The translations under genes were made by a program, and so were the position numbers. Positions 1 to 6,030 of a DNA stretch of 6,030 nucleotides are shown here, in pieces. This DNA is from Gemmatimonadota bacterium. GTDB lineage: Bacteria; Gemmatimonadota; Gemmatimonadetes; Gemmatimonadales; Gemmatimonadaceae. The notes under the pieces are model-generated. The model was not told the origin of the DNA. It saw only the letters and a list, made by a program, of their open reading frames with translations, and searched no databases. Numbering within the stretch: position 1 is the first letter of the stretch; every line of letters starts with the position of its first letter. The stretch covers positions 1 to 6,030 of the forward strand of contig JAQBQC010000312.1 of NCBI GenBank assembly GCA_028287205.1, written 5' to 3'.

Positions 1-92
1 ACACCCGCGGCCTCGAGTGCCGCCTGCACCATGCGCGCCTGCCGAAGCGCGAGCTCGGAGGCGCGCGTCGCAATTCGGACGGGGGCTGTCAT
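1..92 (-). CDS. hemC: Hydroxymethylbilane synthase (porphobilinogen deaminase), N-terminal fragment
   Basis: This is the first 30 codons of HemC, which runs off the left edge of the window. The enzyme polymerises four porphobilinogen molecules into hydroxymethylbilane in the cytoplasm, the step just before HemD. The fragment starts MTAPVRIATRASELALRQAR. The segment RIATRASELALRQA (residues 6-19) matches the highly conserved HemC N-terminus (RIATR-S-LAL-QA), which includes substrate-binding and phosphate-binding residues. The ATG at 92-90 places this motif at the usual distance from the N-terminus. The gene lies 32 bases downstream of the cobA-hemD stop on the same strand, with no visible terminator between them, so it is probably the next gene of the operon. 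No good Shine-Dalgarno precedes the ATG. The dipyrromethane-cofactor cysteine lies outside the window. Identity rests on a short but very characteristic stretch. Confidence 0.9.
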   Translation of the reverse strand, partial: MTAPVRIATRASELALRQARMVQAALEAAG

Positions 93-124
93 ACCCGTAA
101 GCTGAGACGCATTCGGGGCGATGG

Positions 125-1645
125 CTAGCGAGCGAGGTGCGTCGTGATCGCCTGCACGAGCGACGCGATCGTCGACTCCGCCGCCTCGATCGCCACGGGC
201 ACACCGAGCGCGCGTGCCGCGTCGCTGGTCACGGGTCCGATCGACGCGCCGCGCACGAGCCCCGCGCGCTCGGCGCCGAGCGCGTCGACGAAGTGGCGAA
301 CGGTGGATGCGGACGTGAAGGTGACCAGGTCGACGGAGCCTGCATCGAGCGCATCGCGAAGGGTGTCGAGCCCGGTGAGATCGGGAACCGAGCGATAGAT
401 CTCGATCTCGTCTACGACGGCGCCCATCTCGCGCATGGCCGTGGGGAGCAGCTCGCGCGCGCCGGCCGCGCGCGCGAAGAGCACGCGTGCGCCGCGAACG
501 TCATCGCGCTCACGAAGCTTCTCGATCACTCCCTCGGCCACGTAGCGATCGGGAATGACATCGACCGACAGCCCGCGCGCGAGCAGCGCGTCCGCGGTTG
601 CGGGGCCCACGGCGCACAGCTTCGTCGATGCGAATGCGCGCGCGTCGAGGCCGAGCTCGCGCAGTGACGCCCAGAGCAGCTCGACCGCGTTGCGGCTGGT
701 GACGACGAGCCAGTTGTACGACGCGAGCTTCTGCAGCGCCGCGCGCAAAGGCGCCTGATCGAGCGGCTCGATGCGGATTGCAGGCGCCTCGATCACGGCG
801 GCACCGGCGATCTCGAGCAGCACGCGGAGATGCGACGCCTGCTCGCGCGCGCGAGTGACGACGATCGTGCGGCCGAAGAGCGGACGCCGGTCGAACCAGC
901 TCATCTCCTCGCGCAGCTTCACGACGTCGCCCACGAGCGCGATGGACGGCGCGATCACCTTTGCGCGCGCGGCCGTCTCGGCAAGAGTGGCGAGCGTGGC
1001 GGTGACGGTGCGCTGCCGTGGATAGGTGCCCCACTCGATGATCGCGGCGGGCGTGCTCGGAGAGCGGCCGCCCTCGATGAGCGCGGTCGCAATCTTCGCG
1101 AGCCGGCTCACGCCCATGTACAGCACGAGCGTGCCGCCGGCGCGGGCGAGCGCAGCCCAGTCGGTTTGATCCCTGTCCTTCCCGGGATCTTCATGACCTG
1201 TAATGAACGTCACCGACGTCGAGACGCCGCGATGCGTGACGGGGATTCCCGCGTACGCCGGCGCTGCCACTCCCGCGGTGACGCCCGGCACGACCTCGAA
1301 CTCGAGCCCGGCCGCCGCAAGCGCGATCGCCTCTTCGCCGCCGCGCCCGAACACCATCGGGTCGCCGCCCTTCAGGCGCACCACCCGCTTTCCGTCCCGC
1401 GCGAGCCGCACGAGAAGCGCCGTGATGGCGTCCTGCTCCATCGAGGGCGCACCGCCGCGCTTCCCGACGAAGATCTTCTCCGCCTCGCTCACGCGTCCAA
1501 TCCATGCGTCGTCGACGAGAAGCGGATTCACGAGCGCGTCGTAGACGATCGTGTCGCACGAGGCGAGGAGCTGGCGACCGCGAACGGTGAGCAGCCCGGG
1601 ATCGCCGGGACCGGCGCCCACGAGGTAGACCACACCGGAGCTCAT
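125..1645 (-). CDS. cobA-hemD: Uroporphyrinogen-III C-methyltransferase / uroporphyrinogen-III synthase fusion
   Basis: A 506-residue bifunctional cytoplasmic enzyme. The N-terminal half (about residues 4-245) is an SAM-dependent uroporphyrinogen-III methyltransferase (SUMT/CobA), which makes precorrin-2 for siroheme or corrinoids. Visible motifs are VGAGPGDPGLLT (9-20), RLKGGDPMVFGRGGEE (90-105), PGVTAGVAAPAYAGIPVTHRG (120-140) and LYMG (175-178). The C-terminal half (about 257-506) is HemD, which cyclises hydroxymethylbilane to uroporphyrinogen III. It shows GRTIVVTRAREQ (258-269), VVTSRNAVELL (314-324) and VTFTSASTVRHF (441-452). The length suits a two-domain fusion, and no CysG-type dehydrogenase/ferrochelatase domain is present, so precorrin-2 must be processed elsewhere. 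I chose the ATG at 1645, just before the VYLVGAGPGDPG core; a GTG at 1651 is also possible. Neither has a clear ribosome binding site. The gene lies 43 bases after ccmD and 32 before hemC, so it is probably in the same operon. Uroporphyrinogen III is the product of one half and the substrate of the other, so the fusion sits at the heme/siroheme branch point. Confidence 0.93.
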   Translation of the reverse strand: MSSGVVYLVGAGPGDPGLLTVRGRQLLASCDTIVYDALVNPLLVDDAWIGRVSEAEKIFVGKRGGAPSMEQDAITALLVRLARDGKRVVRLKGGDPMVFGRGGEEAIALAAAGLEFEVVPGVTAGVAAPAYAGIPVTHRGVSTSVTFITGHEDPGKDRDQTDWAALARAGGTLVLYMGVSRLAKIATALIEGGRSPSTPAAIIEWGTYPRQRTVTATLATLAETAARAKVIAPSIALVGDVVKLREEMSWFDRRPLFGRTIVVTRAREQASHLRVLLEIAGAAVIEAPAIRIEPLDQAPLRAALQKLASYNWLVVTSRNAVELLWASLRELGLDARAFASTKLCAVGPATADALLARGLSVDVIPDRYVAEGVIEKLRERDDVRGARVLFARAAGARELLPTAMREMGAVVDEIEIYRSVPDLTGLDTLRDALDAGSVDLVTFTSASTVRHFVDALGAERAGLVRGASIGPVTSDAARALGVPVAIEAAESTIASLVQAITTHLAR

Positions 1646-1688
1646 GCGCACGCGAGCGTCGAGCGCGAGCGAGCGCGTCGCGAAGCGC

Positions 1689-1823
1689 TCAGCGCTCGCG
1701 CCGGAGCGCGATTCGGCGCAACGCCACCGTCTGGCGCCGCTTCCACACGCTCATCGTGTAAAGCGTGTAGATGCCGATCGCGGCGAAGTACGCCGCGTAA
1801 TAGTAGCTCTCGTCGTGCGGCAT
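1689..1823 (-). CDS. ccmD: Small CcmD-like membrane protein
   Basis: A 44-residue protein starting MPHDESYYYAAYFAAIGIYT. One hydrophobic segment (about residues 7-26) is followed by a strongly basic tail (WKRRQ, then RRIALRRER), giving a single-pass membrane protein with a cytoplasmic C-terminus by the positive-inside rule. CcmD proteins of System I are small, poorly conserved, single-span proteins with an aromatic start and a basic tail. They assist release of heme-loaded CcmE from the CcmABC complex. The gene lies directly after ccmC, where ccmD normally sits: its ATG shares one base with the ccmC stop (TGATG). It has the best Shine-Dalgarno in the window, AGGAGGGG at 1836-1829, five bases before the ATG, which supports real translation. 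The CcmD name rests on size, topology and position rather than on sequence motifs. Confidence 0.82.
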   Translation of the reverse strand: MPHDESYYYAAYFAAIGIYTLYTMSVWKRRQTVALRRIALRRER

Positions 1824-2539
1824 CAGCGCCCCTCCTCGAGCTCGAGCAAGTCGCGTTCGCTCGCGAGGCGGTACCGCTGCCGCACGAGTGCGAGATAGAA
1901 CAATGTGAAGGCAACGAAGGAGATGATCAGCGTCGTGAGCATCTCCGGTGGCAGCGATGGCGCGCTCGGCTTGAGCACGATCGGGCGCGGGTGCAGCGTG
2001 CGAAAGAGATAGACGCTCAGATGGATGAACGGGATGAGCAGCGAGCCCAAAATGCCAAGCACCGCGGAGTAGCGCGCGCGCAGCGCACGATCCTCGATCG
2101 CACCGCGCAGCACGAGATAGCCCACGTAGATGAACCAGAGAAAGAGCGTGAGCGTCAAGCGCGCGTCCCACGTCCACCACGTGCCCCACACCGGGCGCGC
2201 CCATAACGGGCCCGTCACCAGCACCACCGTCGTGAACATCACACCCACCTCGGCCGAGCTCTCGGCGGCGCGATCGAGACGCAGATCGCCGAGCCAGAGA
2301 TAGCCGATGCCGGCAAGGGCGACGATGCCGAACGCCATGAAGGCGTCGAGTGCTGCGGGGAGATGGAGATAGAAGATTTTCTGCGCCGGCCCCTGCACCG
2401 CCTCGAATGGCGTGTAATAGATCACGCGCACGAGCGCCGCCGCGATCGCGAGCACCGCGATCACGAACAACCAGTCGATACCTGAGTGCTGCGCCGGCGC
2501 CGCGTCTTCCGCACGCGCAGGAACGGAGGGAGTCGTCAT
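1823..2539 (-). CDS. ccmC: Heme-handling cytochrome c maturation protein CcmC
   Basis: A 238-residue integral membrane protein of the CcmC/CcsA heme-handling family. In System I it presents heme on the outer face of the membrane and loads it onto the chaperone CcmE. The tryptophan-rich WWD-type motif is WGTWWTWDARLT (residues 118-129). The heme-ligand histidines expected on both sides of it are candidates H59 (in YLHLPAA) and H173 (in PFIHLSVY); a further His is in TLHP (183). Six hydrophobic segments are visible, at about 22-42, 63-83, 98-113, 129-146, 157-179 and 200-219, matching the six-span family topology. The length is typical. I chose the ATG at 2539 because it overlaps the ccmB stop as ATGA. 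Earlier in-frame starts would extend back into ccmB, adding 11 residues without family resemblance. A GAGGA sits directly against the ATG, too close to work normally, so translational coupling to ccmB is likely. Confidence 0.94.
   Translation of the reverse strand: MTTPSVPARAEDAAPAQHSGIDWLFVIAVLAIAAALVRVIYYTPFEAVQGPAQKIFYLHLPAALDAFMAFGIVALAGIGYLWLGDLRLDRAAESSAEVGVMFTTVVLVTGPLWARPVWGTWWTWDARLTLTLFLWFIYVGYLVLRGAIEDRALRARYSAVLGILGSLLIPFIHLSVYLFRTLHPRPIVLKPSAPSLPPEMLTTLIISFVAFTLFYLALVRQRYRLASERDLLELEEGR
1829..1836 (-). promoter_or_regulatory. Strong Shine-Dalgarno of ccmD inside the end of ccmC
   Basis: On the minus strand the sequence AGGAGGGG is followed by CGCTG and then the ATG at 1823. It is encoded within the last codons of ccmC (Glu-Glu-Gly-Arg). 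It decides the ccmD start and contrasts with the other starts in this operon, which have little or no Shine-Dalgarno. Confidence 0.8.
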
Positions 2540-3219
2540 TCCTCGATGGTGAATGGAAACGCGAGCGTGCACGCCACCACGAACACTATATCGAATGCGA
2601 GCAGCAATTTAAGCCATCCCACACTCTCGGCCGCGGGCCTCCCGGCCAGCAATCGCGCGGTAGCCTGCGCCGCGGGTATCACTATCGGCACGAAGAATGG
2701 GAGCGACAACACGGGCAGCAGCATCTCGGCCAGCTTCGTGTTCACCGCCATGGCGCTGAAGAGCGTACCAACGGCCACCAGTCCGATCGCGGACAGCAGC
2801 GCGATCAGCGCGAGCACCGCTGCGTGCTCGAGCAGCGGAACCCCGTAAAAGAGCTGCACCGCCGGGATCGCGATCACCTGCACGGCCGCCACGAACACGA
2901 GATTCGCGATCGCCTTGCCGAGGTAGATGGACTCGCGCGAGATCGGCGCGCCGAGGAGCGCGTCGATGGCGCGGTCCGCCTGCTCGATGCCGAAGGAGCG
3001 CTGCAGCCCGAGCAGCCCGGAGAATGTGAAGATCCCCCAGAGTACACCGGGCGCGAGATCCATAGGGGCCACCGCCGTGGGATCCCAGGCGAAGTAGAAG
3101 ATGACGATGCCGAGCAGCGCGAACACTGCCGCCGAGAAAAAGGCGGTGCGCGTGCGGAACTCGATCGCGAGGTCCTTGCGCGCGATGAGGAGCGCCGCCG
3201 AGAGCGTGTTAGGCGCCAT
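2536..3219 (-). CDS. ccmB: Heme exporter-type ABC permease CcmB
   Basis: A 227-residue membrane protein, close to the usual size of about 220. CcmB is the membrane partner of CcmA in the CcmABCD complex, which uses ATP to release heme-bound CcmE from CcmC. The N-terminus is an amphipathic stretch with LIARKDLAIEFRTR (11-24), the family start. It is followed by hydrophobic segments at about 26-45, 55-73, 103-126, 132-158, 165-185 and 203-224. The cytoplasmic loop GLQRSFGIEQADRAIDALL (71-89), the segment PISRESIYLGKAIAN (92-106) and LPVLSLPFFVPIVIP (168-182) are typical of CcmB. The ATG at 3219 lies inside the end of ccmA, giving an 11-base overlap, and the stop overlaps the ccmC start by four bases. 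This places it firmly in a translationally coupled ccmABC cluster. No feature suggests damage. Confidence 0.95.
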   Translation of the reverse strand: MAPNTLSAALLIARKDLAIEFRTRTAFFSAAVFALLGIVIFYFAWDPTAVAPMDLAPGVLWGIFTFSGLLGLQRSFGIEQADRAIDALLGAPISRESIYLGKAIANLVFVAAVQVIAIPAVQLFYGVPLLEHAAVLALIALLSAIGLVAVGTLFSAMAVNTKLAEMLLPVLSLPFFVPIVIPAAQATARLLAGRPAAESVGWLKLLLAFDIVFVVACTLAFPFTIEE

Positions 3220-3934
3220 GCGTCACGTGCTCGCGATAGACCGTGAGATACGTGGCCGGGTCGATCGTCTCGCCTGCCTCGAGGCGCACGAGCGTGCCCG
3301 CGCGCATGATCGCCGCATGCGTCGCGAGCGCGAGCCCCTCGGCGATCTGGTGCGTCACGAGCACCATCGTGGTGCCCGCGGCGCGCAGCGCAGCGAGATG
3401 AGCGCCCAGCGCCGCGCTGCCTGAGTCGTCGAGGCCGGTGAACGGCTCGTCGAGCAGCACGACTCGCGGATCGTGCACCGTCGCGCGCGCGATCGAGACG
3501 CGCTGCTGCATCCCGCGGCTCAGCTGCCGCACCGGCGTTTCGGCGCGATCGGCAAGCTCCATGCGCTCGAGCGCGCGCATCGCGGCCGCGCGCGCATTCC
3601 GCACGCCGAAGAGGCGCGCCGTGAGCTCGACATTCTCGCGCGCGCTCAGCGCCGCATAGAGCATGCTCGCGTGCGAGATGTATCCGATCGCGGCGCGCAG
3701 CTCGGCTCCGCCTGGGAGCTCGACGCCGGCCACCATTCCGGTTCCACTGGTCGGTCGCAGAAGTCCCGCGAGCATTCGGAGCAGCGTCGTCTTGCCAGCA
3801 CCGTTCGGGCCGAACAGCGCGAGCGTGTCGCCCTGTTCGAGCGAGAGCGTCACATCGCTCACGGCCACGCGGCCACCGAAGCGGCGCCCGAGGCCGCGCG
3901 CGGTGATGACAGAATCGTGCGTGCGCGAGCCCAT
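3209..3934 (-). CDS. ccmA: Cytochrome c maturation ABC transporter ATP-binding protein CcmA
   Basis: A 241-residue ABC ATPase, the energy-supplying subunit of CcmABCD on the cytoplasmic face. It carries Walker A GPNGAGKTT (42-50), signature LSRGMQQR (138-145), Walker B VVLLDEPF (158-165, with D162 and catalytic E163), D-loop TGLDD (166-170) and the H-loop histidine H195 in LVTHQ. The Q-loop position reads SHAS (87-90). Compared with the GHQPG of E. coli CcmA from memory, it has alanine where the glutamine would be. I call it CcmA rather than a generic ABC-2 ATPase because ccmB and ccmC follow directly. I chose the ATG at 3934. The alternative is a GTG at 3940 that overlaps the upstream recombinase stop as GTGA and adds two residues; neither has a good Shine-Dalgarno. 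The upstream gene ends two bases before the ATG, so the two are co-transcribed. Confidence 0.94.
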   Translation of the reverse strand: MGSRTHDSVITARGLGRRFGGRVAVSDVTLSLEQGDTLALFGPNGAGKTTLLRMLAGLLRPTSGTGMVAGVELPGGAELRAAIGYISHASMLYAALSARENVELTARLFGVRNARAAAMRALERMELADRAETPVRQLSRGMQQRVSIARATVHDPRVVLLDEPFTGLDDSGSAALGAHLAALRAAGTTMVLVTHQIAEGLALATHAAIMRAGTLVRLEAGETIDPATYLTVYREHVTHGA

Positions 3935-3936
3935 GG

Positions 3937-4893
3937 TCACGCGTCGGGGCTCACGTCGCGAAGCGTGTGCGGAGCCTCGGACTTCGTGACGCGCGGGATG
4001 TACTTGCTCGCATGGCGGGGCGAGCGCTGGCGAAGCGCGGCGCGCAACGCCGCGACGTCGAGCGCGCGCGCCGCGAGATGCGCCGCGAACGAATGCCGCA
4101 GCGTGTGCGGCGTGATGCGCTCGGCCACGTCCTCGTCGAGCCCCGCGGCCTTCGCAAGCCGCTTGAGGCGATCCCACGCGCGCTGCCGTGACGTGTGCAG
4201 CCGCGTGCGCGGATGGATGAACACGAACGGCTTGTGCTCCGCGCGCAACGGCGCGGGACGAATGGCGAGCCACGCACCCATCCATGCGGCCGCATCGCCG
4301 TCGAGCGTGAGCCGGCTCTCCTCGCCGCGGCGACCGATCACGTCGAGCTTGATCACCGCCGGCCCACCGCGCACGGCGTCGAGCGTGAGGCCGATCGCCT
4401 CGGAGATGAGCAGCGCGCCGTGGTAGGCGATGCCGTACAGCGCGAGATCCATCGCCGCCGCGGCGTCGGTGGCGGCGCGCGTCTCGAGGTACGAGAAGAT
4501 CGCGGCGACATCCGATTGGTCGATGATGTGCGGCGCGCGCGGCTCGGGCACCGGCTCCGCGAGCAGCTCCGCGGGCCCGGGTGCGCGAATCTCCTCGGCG
4601 ATCACGAGATAGCGGTAGAACGCCTTGATCGCCTGCAGATGCCGCCGGACGGTCGGCACGGACCATCCCTCGAAGCTCGCGCGTGCCTGGAGGTAGTCGC
4701 TCAGGTCCGAGGGGAGCAGCTCGACCGCCGGCCGCGGCACGAACGCGCGAATCAGATCTGCGACGTCCGCGTGATACGCCTCCACCGTGGCCTCCGCCTT
4801 CCCCTCACGCTCCAGCCACGCGGAAAAGCGGTGAACGGGGTCGTAATCGGGCTGAAATTCGGGGTCGGAAAGGGCGTCAGCGGAATCGATCAC
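3937..4893 (-). CDS. XerC/XerD-like tyrosine recombinase with a degenerate active site
   Basis: A 318-residue protein with the two-domain Xer layout. The N-terminal SAM-like core-binding domain covers about residues 18-100 (FSAWLEREGKAEATVEAYHADV, then LPSDLSDYLQAR and VRRHLQAIKAFYRYL). The C-terminal catalytic domain covers about 122-318. The motif PHTLRHSFAAHL holds H263 and R266, and the nucleophile candidate is Y298 in SKYIPRV. R266 to the second His/Trp position is 23 residues and from there to tyrosine 9, the same as in E. coli XerD, so the alignment is secure. Three catalytic positions differ: Leu162 replaces the first Arg (LLISEA for LRVSEL), Arg188 replaces the beta-hairpin Lys (IGRRGE for IGKGNK), and Gln289 replaces His/Trp. 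It may be a non-catalytic DNA-binding paralogue or a diverged recombinase. I chose the GTG at 4893 because it gives the normal family length and sits just after a promoter. In-frame starts reach back to 4971, adding 26 residues unlike the family. The ccmA start follows at once. Confidence 0.85.
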   Translation of the reverse strand: MIDSADALSDPEFQPDYDPVHRFSAWLEREGKAEATVEAYHADVADLIRAFVPRPAVELLPSDLSDYLQARASFEGWSVPTVRRHLQAIKAFYRYLVIAEEIRAPGPAELLAEPVPEPRAPHIIDQSDVAAIFSYLETRAATDAAAAMDLALYGIAYHGALLISEAIGLTLDAVRGGPAVIKLDVIGRRGEESRLTLDGDAAAWMGAWLAIRPAPLRAEHKPFVFIHPRTRLHTSRQRAWDRLKRLAKAAGLDEDVAERITPHTLRHSFAAHLAARALDVAALRAALRQRSPRHASKYIPRVTKSEAPHTLRDVSPDA

Positions 4894-4900
4894 TCTGGAA

Positions 4901-4930
4901 AGTGTAGCACTCGCATCGCCGGCGAGCCAA
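4901..4930 (-). promoter_or_regulatory. Candidate sigma70-type promoter of the recombinase-ccm-hem operon
   Basis: On the minus strand a -35-like TTGGCT (4930-4925) and a -10-like TACACT (4906-4901) are separated by 18 bases. The expected transcription start falls at 4894-4893, at or one base before the GTG start codon, and no Shine-Dalgarno lies between. This suggests a leaderless message. It is inferred from consensus matching only. Confidence 0.45.
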
Positions 4931-4958
4931 CGACCACAGCCGCATTGCCGCGTGACCG

Positions 4959-4987
4959 CTGGCATCCACACGTCCGCCCGCTAAGAT
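4959..4987 (+). promoter_or_regulatory. Candidate promoter of acs
   Basis: A CTGGCA (4959-4964, four of six matches to TTGACA) lies 17 bases before TAAGAT (4982-4987, four of six matches to TATAAT), in the least GC-rich part of the intergenic gap. The expected start near 4994 would give a leader of about 22 bases. It does not overlap the opposing promoter. This is consensus matching only, and an activator-dependent promoter is equally possible for acs. Confidence 0.35.
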
Positions 4988-5015
4988 ATTCTCTCGCCTT
5001 CCGCATGGATGACGC

Positions 5016-6030
5016 ATGACCGACATCGACGTGCTGCTGCAGGAACATCGCAAGTTCGCGCCGGCCGAGGCTTTCCGAAGCGCGGCGAACGTCAACTCCG
5101 CCGAGATCTACGCGCGAGCGGCCAGGGACTACGAGGCATTCTGGGCGGAATGCGCGCGAGAGCTCGAGTGGTCGAAGCCTTTCTCGAAGGTGCTCGACTG
5201 GAAGCCGCCGCGCGCAAAATGGTTCACGGACGGTGAGCTCAACGCCTCGGTGAATTGCGTGGACCGGCACGCGCGTGGCGCGCGGCGCGACAAGGCCGCC
5301 ATCGTGTGGGAGGGTGAGCCGGGCGACTCGCGCACGCTCACGTATGCGCAGCTGCTCGATGAGGTGAGCCGTTTCGCGTCCGTGCTCGACTCGCTCGGCG
5401 TGAAGAAGGGCGATCGCGTCGCGATCTATCTGCCGATGATCCCCGAGGCCGCGATCGCGATGCTCGGCTGCGCGCGCATTGGTGCCGTGCACTCGGTGGT
5501 GTTCGGCGGTTTTTCGGCGGAGTCGCTGCGCGATCGCATCGTCGACGCGCAGGCGAAGGTATTGATCACCGCGGACGGCGGATTCCGGCGCGGACAGGTC
5601 GTGCCGCTCAAGAAGAACGCCGATGATGCGATCGCGCAGACGCCCACGATCGAGCACGTGGTGGTCGTTCAGCGCACGGAGCAGCCGATCGGCGGAACAC
5701 CCGCCGTGATGAAGGCCGGACGCGATCAATGGTGGCACGATCTCATGGCCAAGGCGTCGGCAAATCGCCCGGCGACCGCGATGAACGCGGAGGACATCCT
5801 CTTCACGCTCTACACGTCGGGAACTACGGGAAAGCCGAAGGGAATCGTCCACAGCACGGGCGGCTACCTCACGCAGTGCGCGTTCACGACGAAGGCGATC
5901 TTCGATCTCAAGGAAGACGATGTCTACTGGTGCACGGCCGATGTGGGGTGGGTGACGGGCCATTCGTACATCGTGTACGGCCCGCTGGCCAACGGCGCGA
6001 CGTGCATGATGTACGAGGGCGCCCCGGACT
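5016..6030 (+). CDS. acs: Acetyl-CoA synthetase (AMP-forming), N-terminal half
   Basis: The reading frame is open from the ATG at 5016 to the right edge, giving 338 residues of an enzyme that normally has about 650. Acs activates acetate to acetyl-AMP and then to acetyl-CoA in the cytoplasm. The N-terminal acetyl-CoA synthetase region has [27 protein letters not shown] (39-65) and [17 protein letters not shown] (69-85). Then come the adenylate-forming core blocks: [43 protein letters not shown] (133-175), the P-loop [20 protein letters not shown] (266-285) and [21 protein letters not shown] (304-324). The specificity is read from the close match to Acs rather than to propionyl-CoA or other acyl-CoA ligases. 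The C-terminal domain with the regulatory acetylation lysine is outside the window. The ATG has only a weak GGA six bases upstream and overlaps the stop of a four-codon reading frame starting at 5005. The gene is divergent from the ccm operon, and no functional link is evident. Confidence 0.95.
   Translation, partial: MTDIDVLLQEHRKFAPAEAFRSAANVNSAEIYARAARDYEAFWAECARELEWSKPFSKVLDWKPPRAKWFTDGELNASVNCVDRHARGARRDKAAIVWEGEPGDSRTLTYAQLLDEVSRFASVLDSLGVKKGDRVAIYLPMIPEAAIAMLGCARIGAVHSVVFGGFSAESLRDRIVDAQAKVLITADGGFRRGQVVPLKKNADDAIAQTPTIEHVVVVQRTEQPIGGTPAVMKAGRDQWWHDLMAKASANRPATAMNAEDILFTLYTSGTTGKPKGIVHSTGGYLTQCAFTTKAIFDLKEDDVYWCTADVGWVTGHSYIVYGPLANGATCMMYEGAPD

Noticed and set aside
1679..1700. An inverted repeat at the end of ccmD (8 base pairs with one bulged base and a 5-base loop)
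   Set aside because: There is no run of T after it, GC-rich imperfect palindromes are common in this window, and it overlaps the ccmD stop codon. A terminator here would also separate ccmD from the closely spaced cobA-hemD.
830..2206. A 458-codon open frame on the plus strand opposite cobA-hemD and ccmC
   Set aside because: It lies antisense to two well-recognised genes, its product is rich in Arg, Ala and His with no family resemblance, and long antisense frames are expected at this GC content.
2350..3246. A 298-codon plus-strand frame opposite ccmB and part of ccmC
   Set aside because: The product is an Arg/Glu/His-rich shadow of membrane-protein genes and has no recognisable domain.
3937..4893. 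An integrase marking a mobile element or integron
   Set aside because: No att-like repeats, tRNA, insertion-sequence ends or cargo genes were seen. Base composition matches the neighbours, and the gene is packed tightly against ccmA.
4195..5019. A 274-codon plus-strand frame opposite the recombinase gene, ending at the acs start
   Set aside because: It is antisense to a recognised Xer-family gene, it has no domain, and its end at the acs ATG follows from the chance TGA at 5017.
4890..5963. A 357-codon minus-strand frame opposite acs
   Set aside because: acs is clear on the plus strand by several motifs. The antisense product is low-complexity and Arg/His-rich, a shadow of GC-rich codon use.

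Overview
This is a GC-rich bacterial window with dense coding, start codons that mostly lack a Shine-Dalgarno sequence, and genes that overlap or nearly touch. It holds two transcription units that diverge from a 122-base gap at 4894-5015. The c-type cytochrome maturation genes, the fused heme/siroheme enzyme and the high GC would fit Gemmatimonadota or a similar GC-rich aerobic lineage. That placement is a guess from gene content and order, since no phylogenetic marker is present.

The leftward unit, read from 4893 down to 1, has seven genes: a XerC/XerD-like tyrosine recombinase homologue (3937-4893), ccmA (3209-3934), ccmB (2536-3219), ccmC (1823-2539), a 44-residue ccmD-like gene (1689-1823), a cobA-hemD fusion (125-1645), and the first 30 codons of hemC (1-92). 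The ccm genes are linked by overlaps of 11, 4 and 1 bases, so they are almost certainly one operon. CcmABC(D) is the part of cytochrome c maturation System I that moves and presents heme to the CcmE chaperone. HemC and HemD make uroporphyrinogen III, and the CobA/SUMT domain diverts some of it toward siroheme. The unit therefore couples tetrapyrrole synthesis to heme delivery outside the cytoplasm. CcmE, F, G and H are not in the window.

The rightward unit begins with acs, acetyl-CoA synthetase, from 5016 and running off the right edge with about half of the usual protein present.

The most unusual item is the recombinase-like protein at the head of the ccm operon. It keeps the HxxR motif and the nucleophile tyrosine at exactly the XerD spacing. 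However, it has Leu in place of the first catalytic Arg, Arg in place of the catalytic Lys, and Gln in place of the second His/Trp. It looks like a recombinase fold with an impaired or altered active site. Its promoter also appears to start transcription at, or one base before, the start codon (a leaderless message). I found no CRISPR, insertion sequence, tRNA, rRNA or clear intrinsic terminator.
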